In this document: piece by piece, positions 6,989-10,935 of the stretch | Position numbering within the stretch: the stretch's first letter is position 1 | Layout of the letters: each line of letters opens with the position of its first letter | DNA from: Bryobacteraceae bacterium | GTDB lineage: Bacteria; Acidobacteriota; Terriglobia; Bryobacterales; Bryobacteraceae | Reading direction: 5' to 3' | DNA: 10,935 bases | Assembly (NCBI GenBank): GCA_030036985.1 | Contig: JASHSD010000434.1 | Coordinates: 1 to 10,935 of the forward strand | Translations under genes and position numbers: made by a program | Notes under the pieces: generated by a model | The model's input: the letters and a program-made list of their open reading frames with translations, nothing else | What the model was told of the DNA's origin: nothing | Database searches by the model: none

Positions 6989-7210
6989 TCAGCCCGAAGC
7001 AAACTTCAAATGGGTGTCCTGGTGTTGACGAGTCCCGCCGCCGGAGGGCAGAACGTCCAGCCATTCCGCCAGATCCTCTGGTCGATACCTCACCAGCGCG
7101 CCCACTTTGATGAATCGCGGCCCGCGCTGAATCAGCCGCCATCGTCGGAGCGTGGCGAGGCTTACGCTGATCTTTTGCGCCACTTGCTGTTCCGTCATGA
7201 AGTCCTGCAT
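6989..7210 (-). CDS. Excisionase/AlpA-type helix-turn-helix protein
   Basis: A 73-aa protein with a MerR-like winged helix of the helix_turn_helix_17/AlpA-excisionase type covering almost its whole length. MTEQQVAQKISVSLATLRRW forms the helix-turn-helix, and RFIKVGALVRYRPEDLAEWL forms the wing and last helix. Such proteins either direct excision by bending attachment-site DNA or activate integrase transcription. ATG 7210 has GAGGA 5 nt upstream; an internal ATG at 7198 (residue 5) is also possible. It is the first gene of the minus-strand set HTH - 62-aa protein - integrase, and faces the relaxase operon across the repeat-rich region 7211-7734. The C-terminal 20 residues are polar and not part of the fold. 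Confidence 0.85.
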   Translation of the reverse strand: MQDFMTEQQVAQKISVSLATLRRWRLIQRGPRFIKVGALVRYRPEDLAEWLDVLPSGGGTRQHQDTHLKFASG

Positions 7211-7296
7211 GTGTTTCCTCGATGTGTTTTCGTTCGATAATCACCAGCGCCCGTCGCTTCGGCAGGCGGACTTTCCGTGGAAGCGAACCGCTCCAC

Positions 7297-7335
7297 TACA
7301 GATAAGGGCGCAGAATCGGTTTTTTGGACAAAAAA
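7297..7335 (+). repeat. 39-bp inverted repeat, left arm
   Basis: Starts TACAGATAAGGGC and ends GGACAAAAAA. It matches the reverse complement of 7681-7719 at 33 of 39 positions without gaps; the first 13 and last 11 bases are identical. The outer end is 86 bp from the HTH gene start. The outermost TA could be a target-site duplication if this is a terminal inverted repeat. Confidence 0.85.
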
Positions 7336-7352
7336 TTCTGGGAAGCCTTGCG

Positions 7353-7484
7353 AGTCCTCAAAGATCATCAAAGATCCTCGAAGATCATCAAAAATCCACA
7401 ATTGTCCTCGAAGTTCCCCGCGCCTGACAACAGAAATCCTCAAAGATCCTCGAACATCCCCAATAGTCAACAAAGTTCCGCATC
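7353..7484 (+). repeat. Degenerate 10-bp tandem repeats, consensus GATCCTCRAA
   Basis: Seven units from 7353 to 7422 are in exact 10-bp register, for example GATCATCAAA (7363), GATCCTCGAA (7373), GATCATCAAA (7383) and TGTCCTCGAA (7403). After a degenerate unit and a 2-bp shift, five more run from 7435 to 7484, including AATCCTCAAA and GATCCTCGAA. Spacing close to one helical turn puts every copy on the same DNA face, as in iteron or multi-site protein-binding arrays. There are no spacers between the units, so this is not a CRISPR array. Confidence 0.8.
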
Positions 7485-7565
7485 CGAGGCCAATCCGAAC
7501 GGCTGAAGGAGCGCGTTTGCAGCCCCATTGAAGCAAAAAAGATGGGTAGTGGAACATAAAGGGTT

Positions 7566-7631
7566 TGTCGCCCGCGGGTGGCTGATCTTCCGGCTATGTC
7601 GATGTAGCGGAGGGATTTCTGTCGGGCGACA
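7566..7631. repeat. Nested inverted repeat (foldable 66-bp element)
   Basis: TGTCGCCCG (7566-7574) pairs perfectly with CGGGCGACA (7623-7631). Inside the 48-nt loop, CCGGCTA (7590-7596) pairs with TAGCGG (7605-7610) with one bulged G. No T tract follows, so a plain terminator is unlikely. A REP-like element, a cruciform-forming protein site or a small structured RNA are all possible. Confidence 0.6.
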
Positions 7632-7680
7632 CAAGAGGTGGGTTGTCGCCCCGTGCGTCCGACTCACGATTTTATTTGCG

Positions 7681-7719
7681 TTTTTTGTCCAGAAATGCCG
7701 TTCTGAGCCCTTATCTGTA
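7681..7719 (-). repeat. 39-bp inverted repeat, right arm
   Basis: Reverse complement partner of 7297-7335 (33 of 39 matches). Its outer end lies 15 nt before the GTG of the ribbon-helix-helix gene and only 1 nt before that gene's AGGAG, so it overlaps the region where the promoter or leader of the mobilisation operon must be. Confidence 0.85.
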
Positions 7720-7734
7720 TAGGAGATTTTTCCA

Positions 7735-8146
7735 GTGGCGAAACGAGCGGTCCGAATCCAGTCCGAAATGGATCAGCGAATCCGGCAAGTGGCGAAGCAG
7801 CGCGGGTATCAAACCCCGAGCGCCTTCATCCGCGCCGCCATAGAGAACGAATTGACGACCGGCCGGAAGCTTGCGGGAATCGAGGAACAAACAGCCGTCA
7901 GCTTCGACAGAATTGCCAAAGAGGATGCGTCGAGTGCTGCGAAGCCAGCAGGCGATCTTTGCGCTTCTCGACGCACTCACGAAGGCGTTTCTGACCTCCG
8001 TGCCCGAGCCGCCCGCCGAAGCGAGGGAAAGAATGCTCGCGGTGGGCCGCGACCGGTATTCGCGGCTGATGAAGAACGCGGGTTATGCCATGGCGAATGA
8101 ATCTCGAGCCGCGATGCAGTCGCTGGAGGCGCACAGCGATGAATGA
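7735..8146 (+). CDS. Ribbon-helix-helix protein upstream of relaxase, apparent frameshift
   Basis: The GTG 7735 frame, with AGGAG 9 nt upstream, opens with a ribbon-helix-helix signature: strand AVRIQ, helix DQRIRQVAKQRG and helix TPSAFIRAAIENEL. This frame continues to a stop ending at 8100, but after codon 63 (GAG 7921-7923) coding character moves to the next frame. From ATG 7925 that frame reads MRRVLRSQQAIFALLDAL and continues helix-rich to TGA 8146, with the high third-position GC of neighbouring genes. Dropping one G at 7923-7924 restores a single protein of about 136 aa reading IAKE-MRRVLRS across the join. I interpret this as one gene with a 1-bp insertion (mutation or sequencing error); programmed frameshifting or a separate downstream start is less likely. 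The place before a relaxase suits a relaxosome accessory protein of the NikA/MobC kind. Confidence 0.7.
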
Positions 8147-9545
8147 CCATGAGCGCGAGTTTCGACTGCGGCCGGGCAAACCGAAAGTTTCAACAGGCGG
8201 AAGCGGAGGCGGTGGCTGGACCTCCGGGTTCAGGACCTTGATGCACTATGCGCGTCAAAGTCGCAGCGCCCGTCGATACGGATCTCAGGCCAGTCGGCCT
8301 TCGTATCGGCAGCGCTGCGCCGTCAGGATTACATACTGCAGGAACTCTGCCCGCGGACAGTGGCGCGCACATGGCCGCTATCTGGAGCGCGAGAACGCCG
8401 CATGCGGGGACCTCGGTTTCGACGCCCGCCAGGCTGACATCCAGCTTGCGACCCGTTTGCAGAGCTGGCAGGCGAGCCAGGATGGGCTTATGTGGAAGCT
8501 CATCATTTCCCCGGAGTTCGGGGACCGGGCCGACCTGCGGCGACTGACGCGCGATGTCATGCTCCGTGTCGAGGAAGATCTCGGCAAGCCGCTCGAATGG
8601 GTGGCCGTGGTGCACACAAATACTGAGCACCCGCACATCCACATTGCGCTGCGGGGCGCCGACGCAGACGGCCAGACCATACGCCTGAGCCGGGATTACA
8701 TCAAACGGGGCGTTCGGGAAATCACAGAGGAGCTATGCACCCGGCAAATGGGGTTCCGGACAACTCTGGATGGCGAACAGGCGGAGCGCCGGGAGATCGA
8801 TCAAAGGCGCGTTACCTCGCTGGATCGCGCCATACTCCGAAGAGCAAACCACACGGATCGCGGTCTGTCGTTCGCCTTGGCTCCCGGTGCAGCGCGACCA
8901 CGCGACCATAACATCCAAGCGCGGCTCATGGTTCTGTCGAAAATGGGATTGGCGAAGAGTGACGGCCATGGCTCCTGGCTGCTCCGATACGACACGGAAC
9001 AGGTCCTCCGGGCCATGCAACGGGCACGCGACAGGCAGAAGACGCTTGCTGCGCATGGGGAGTTGGCTTCCGATGAGCGCCTGGTTACTGAGGTCGCGGA
9101 CTGGAGTCGGCTTGAATCGGTTGAAGGTCGGGTGCTCGTGCATGGCGAAGATGAACTTACCGGAAAGAGATTCCTCATGATGGAGTCAACATCCGCGAAA
9201 ATTCTGTACATCCCTTATACGTCTGAAATGGACGAAATCCGCAGCCGCGGCGGTTTGAACGTGAATTTCTTCGTTCGAATGCGGCGTCGACCAGAGGCGG
9301 GGCGCCTCGGCGTTGAGATCGAGGACTTCGGGAACGCGGAAACCGTGCTGTCAAACCGAGACCTGCTCGCAGAAAAACGCGAGGAATCGCGGAAGCAGGG
9401 AATTGAGCCGACGGACGACGGATGGGGCGGATGGCTGGGCAGATACCAGAGAGCCCTGTGTGCCGCCGAGCCAGACCGAGTCGTTGCCGAGAGAAAGGAC
9501 CCGGCCAAGATCAGGCAGCGACGACGTTCGTCTCTGGAACGATGA
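8139..9545 (+). CDS. VirD2/RlxS-like relaxase (mobilisation nuclease)
   Basis: A 468-aa protein expected to nick the element at oriT and pilot the strand during conjugative transfer. The central part has the histidine metal motif of HUH-type relaxases: HTNTEHPHIHIALRG with H159, H166 and H168 (H164 also present), followed by LSRDYIKRGVREI as in VirD2/RlxS (DUF3363) relatives. Candidate nucleophile tyrosines are Y66 (VRITYC) and Y81 (HGRYLERE). The C-terminal half contains a region 'VEGRVLVHGEDELTGKRFL' also seen in this family, and ends in a basic tail. ATG 8139 is chosen over the upstream in-frame start at 8085 because it lies in an ATGAATGA overlap with the previous stop, and because an acidic/basic N-terminus FRLRPGKPK typical of relaxases follows. 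The subfamily is my reading; MOBP type is likely but not proven. Confidence 0.85.
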   Translation: MNDHEREFRLRPGKPKVSTGGSGGGGWTSGFRTLMHYARQSRSARRYGSQASRPSYRQRCAVRITYCRNSARGQWRAHGRYLERENAACGDLGFDARQADIQLATRLQSWQASQDGLMWKLIISPEFGDRADLRRLTRDVMLRVEEDLGKPLEWVAVVHTNTEHPHIHIALRGADADGQTIRLSRDYIKRGVREITEELCTRQMGFRTTLDGEQAERREIDQRRVTSLDRAILRRANHTDRGLSFALAPGAARPRDHNIQARLMVLSKMGLAKSDGHGSWLLRYDTEQVLRAMQRARDRQKTLAAHGELASDERLVTEVADWSRLESVEGRVLVHGEDELTGKRFLMMESTSAKILYIPYTSEMDEIRSRGGLNVNFFVRMRRRPEAGRLGVEIEDFGNAETVLSNRDLLAEKREESRKQGIEPTDDGWGGWLGRYQRALCAAEPDRVVAERKDPAKIRQRRRSSLER

Positions 9546-9910
9546 GCTTGCTTCGGGTCGCTACCCAGTCCGAAATCCGATTCGGTAATGTTGCTCAGCC
9601 CCAGCGGCTCGGCGACTCGTCAAAGTGACGTTACGCTACTCACAGGACAAGTCGGCGCGCGTCGCGCGTCAACAAAGTTGGCTCAAGTGACGGGCGACCT
9701 GGGAGAATAGGTTCTCCCCGAAGCCCGGATCAAACCGGAATTCAGAGTCCGCATGACGCCCCCACTTCGGAATCTCCTCTCGCAGTCTCCAATCAGGCCG
9801 ACGCAACGTGCCCAAGGACCCGGTTGTCCGCTGATCGCCGCGGCGGCGGATTGCTGTTAGAATACGAAATTCCGCCTCCACGATGAAGTTTGCTGTCGAG
9901 CAAAGCTGAC
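9546..9910. other. Gene-free stretch between relaxase and helicase
   Basis: These 365 bp hold no convincing gene. One perfect hairpin is visible: GGGAGAA (9701-9707), loop TAGG, TTCTCCC (9712-9718), without a following T tract. AAGTGACG occurs twice in direct orientation (9622-9629 and 9685-9692), and 9654-9670 is a run of alternating GC-rich words. An 8-codon open frame (ATG 9883 to TGA 9909) ends 1 nt before the helicase GTG. The stretch could contain a terminator for the relaxase, the helicase promoter, or part of oriT. Confidence 0.5.
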
Positions 9911-10935
9911 GTGAACGGCCTTCATCCTATCCATCGCCGGCTGCTCGCCGAAGATCTTACCCGGCTCCGACGATCCGACGAGCACCGCCGCTACGCCGCG
10001 GCTCAGCGGCGCGGAAGAATTGACCCGAACCCCCACCAGATCGATGCGGTCGTCTTCGCGCTCCGCCGCGTTCCTGAAGGAGGCTGCATTCTTGCGGACG
10101 AGGTGGGGTTGGGGAAGACCATCGAGGCCGGTCTCGTCATAGCCCAACTCCTCGCGGAAGGCCTGCGGCGGGTGCTCTTGATAGTTCCCAAGTCCCTCCT
10201 AGGGCAGTGGCAAACCGAGCTTTACAGCCTCTTTGGGATCGAAGCCCGCGAAGGACAGCTCGATCCGGATTCTTTTGAGGGTTCGGGCGTATTCCTCGTT
10301 CACCGCGAACTGGCGGGCGGGGCCAAGGGAGCCTCTATCCTCAAGACCGTCGATCCGTTCGATCTGATCGTGGTTGATGAAGCACACGAAACCTTCGCTG
10401 GCCTTTACAAGCGGTTCGACAAGCAGGGCACGTACAACGACGATTCCCGCGAAGCCGTCACCGCCGGCCGTGTCCGCGAGTTGGTGAAGCGCGGCGGCAC
10501 TCCTGTCCTGCTGCTGACCGCCACCCCGATTCAGAACTCGTTGGCCGAACTGTGGGGACTGGTGCAGTACGTCGAGCCGACCGGCACGCTTCTCGGGAAG
10601 CTCTCAACCTTTCGCGAGCTGTTTTGCGACGGTTCCGATCGAAAGGTGTTCCCAGATCAGGCGCACGAACTGCGCCGGCGACTCGCCATCATTATGCAGC
10701 GGACTCTGCGGCGGCAGGCGCAGGAGTTTCTCGAAGTACCGTTCGTCGAGCGGCAGACCCGACTTCTTGAGTACTCCATGAGTCCCGAGGAAAAGACGCT
10801 GTACAACGATGTCACCGCATGGCTGATGAAGCCGGATCTGGTAGCCTTCCGGGGCAGCCAGCGCCTGCTGCTCATCGTTTTCCACCGCCGCATGGCTTCT
10901 TCCCTCGCAGCGCTTACGGCGAGTCTCGATAAGGT
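9911..10935 (+). CDS. SNF2-family DEAD/DEAH helicase, 3' end off the window
   Basis: I translated this frame by hand: 341 codons, open to the right edge. It is a superfamily 2 ATPase of the SNF2/RapA style. Visible motifs are PHQ at 41-43 (Q-motif-like), Walker A DEVGLGKT (63-70), IVPKSLLGQW (motif Ia region, 91-100), DEAH (156-159) and LLTATPIQN (201-209). The first helicase lobe is complete; lobe 2 and anything after it are missing. Family members remodel DNA-protein complexes, and several are core parts of phage-defence systems such as DISARM (DrmD) and Zorya (ZorD). I cannot assign this protein to one of them without the rest of the operon. GTG 9911 is the best start, but TTG 9890 is in frame and neither has a clear Shine-Dalgarno. 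It lies in the cargo position of the element. Confidence 0.85.
   Translation, partial: MNGLHPIHRRLLAEDLTRLRRSDEHRRYAAAQRRGRIDPNPHQIDAVVFALRRVPEGGCILADEVGLGKTIEAGLVIAQLLAEGLRRVLLIVPKSLLGQWQTELYSLFGIEAREGQLDPDSFEGSGVFLVHRELAGGAKGASILKTVDPFDLIVVDEAHETFAGLYKRFDKQGTYNDDSREAVTAGRVRELVKRGGTPVLLLTATPIQNSLAELWGLVQYVEPTGTLLGKLSTFRELFCDGSDRKVFPDQAHELRRRLAIIMQRTLRRQAQEFLEVPFVERQTRLLEYSMSPEEKTLYNDVTAWLMKPDLVAFRGSQRLLLIVFHRRMASSLAALTASLDK

Larger units (their letters stand above)
7211..7734. other. Gene-free, repeat-rich divergent intergenic region
   Basis: About 525 bp separates the integrase-side operon from the relaxase-side operon. It holds, in order, the GAGGA ribosome site of the HTH gene, an inverted-repeat arm (7297-7335), about twelve 10-bp repeats (7353-7484), a short spacer, a nested hairpin (7566-7631), a second copy of a GGGTTGTCGCCC-like word (7640-7652), the other repeat arm (7681-7719) and the AGGAG ribosome site of the ribbon-helix-helix gene (7721-7725). 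Open frames crossing it have no recognisable product and appear to be made of the repeats. Both operon promoters must lie here, but I cannot place convincing -35/-10 boxes. Confidence 0.7.
5450..10935. mobile_element. Left part of an integrative mobilizable/conjugative element in tRNA-Pro
   Basis: From the tRNA 3' end onward the genes are integrase, small AT-hook-like protein, excisionase-type HTH, ribbon-helix-helix protein, relaxase and a SNF2 helicase. Integration and DNA-mobilisation genes together define an IME or ICE. No coupling protein (TraG/VirD4), VirB genes, capsid or terminase genes are seen, so within this window mobilizable is the safer description. The right end is not in the window. 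The backbone side (tyrS, two-component pair, tRNA) is ordinary chromosome. Confidence 0.75.

Noticed and set aside
7353..7484. CRISPR array
   Set aside because: Units are 10 bp, contiguous and degenerate, with no spacers and no cas genes.
7195..7557. 120-aa minus-strand open frame across the repeat array
   Set aside because: Its body is the translated 10-bp repeats (LRGSL-like phrases), it overlaps the start of the HTH gene, and it shows no domain. The HTH gene has its own good ribosome site.
8085..8138. Upstream in-frame extension of the relaxase
   Set aside because: The 18 extra residues overlap the coding part of the preceding gene, while ATG 8139 sits in a typical stop/start overlap.
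9669..9881. 70-aa minus-strand open frame between relaxase and helicase
   Set aside because: GTG start without a ribosome site, no recognisable motif, and no partner gene on that strand; too weak to call.
5450..10935. Second attachment site inside the window
   Set aside because: I scanned the rest of the window for the TTCAAATCCCGG/CGGCCCGACCA words of the tRNA end and found no second copy.

Overview
The window looks like the chromosome of a GC-rich, Acidobacteriota-type bacterium (Solibacter/Bryobacter-like), carrying the left part of an integrated mobile element. The taxonomic call is an inference from gene style: a Gly/Ser/Ala-rich secreted protein, a Tat-exported sugar isomerase/epimerase, and a short DUF4118 (KdpD-like) sensor kinase.

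Backbone (1-5477). A secreted protein on the minus strand runs off the left edge (1-670). It is divergent from tyrS (806-2107, tyrosyl-tRNA synthetase). tyrS converges on, and overlaps by 34 bp, an exported TIM-barrel sugar phosphate isomerase/epimerase-like gene (2074-3033, minus). That gene is divergent from a two-component pair: a membrane sensor kinase (3221-4669) overlapping an OmpR/KdpE-type response regulator (4638-5378). A complete tRNA-Pro(GGG) follows at 5400-5477.

Mobile element (about 5450 to beyond 10935). A tyrosine recombinase gene lies 73 bp beyond the tRNA 3' end, the classical layout of an element integrated into a tRNA gene. On the minus strand, from the inside outwards, lie a MerR/excisionase-type HTH gene (6989-7210), a 62-aa protein with an AT-hook-like motif (6741-6929) and the integrase (5551-6744). 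The last two overlap as ATGA. On the plus strand lie a ribbon-helix-helix protein whose frame is broken by one extra base (7735-8146), a VirD2/RlxS-like relaxase starting inside its stop (8139-9545), and, after a 365-bp gap, a partial SNF2-family helicase (9911 to the edge) that is probably cargo. Integrase plus relaxase suggests an integrative mobilizable or conjugative element. No coupling protein, type IV secretion gene or second attachment site is in the window.

The most unusual stretch is the 525 bp between the two divergent element operons (7211-7734). A 39-bp inverted repeat (33/39 identical) points one arm at each operon. Between the arms are about twelve copies of a degenerate 10-bp repeat, mostly in exact 10-bp register, and a nested hairpin. 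It could be a MITE, a shared operator, an oriT or a replication/partition locus. The sequence alone does not decide between these.
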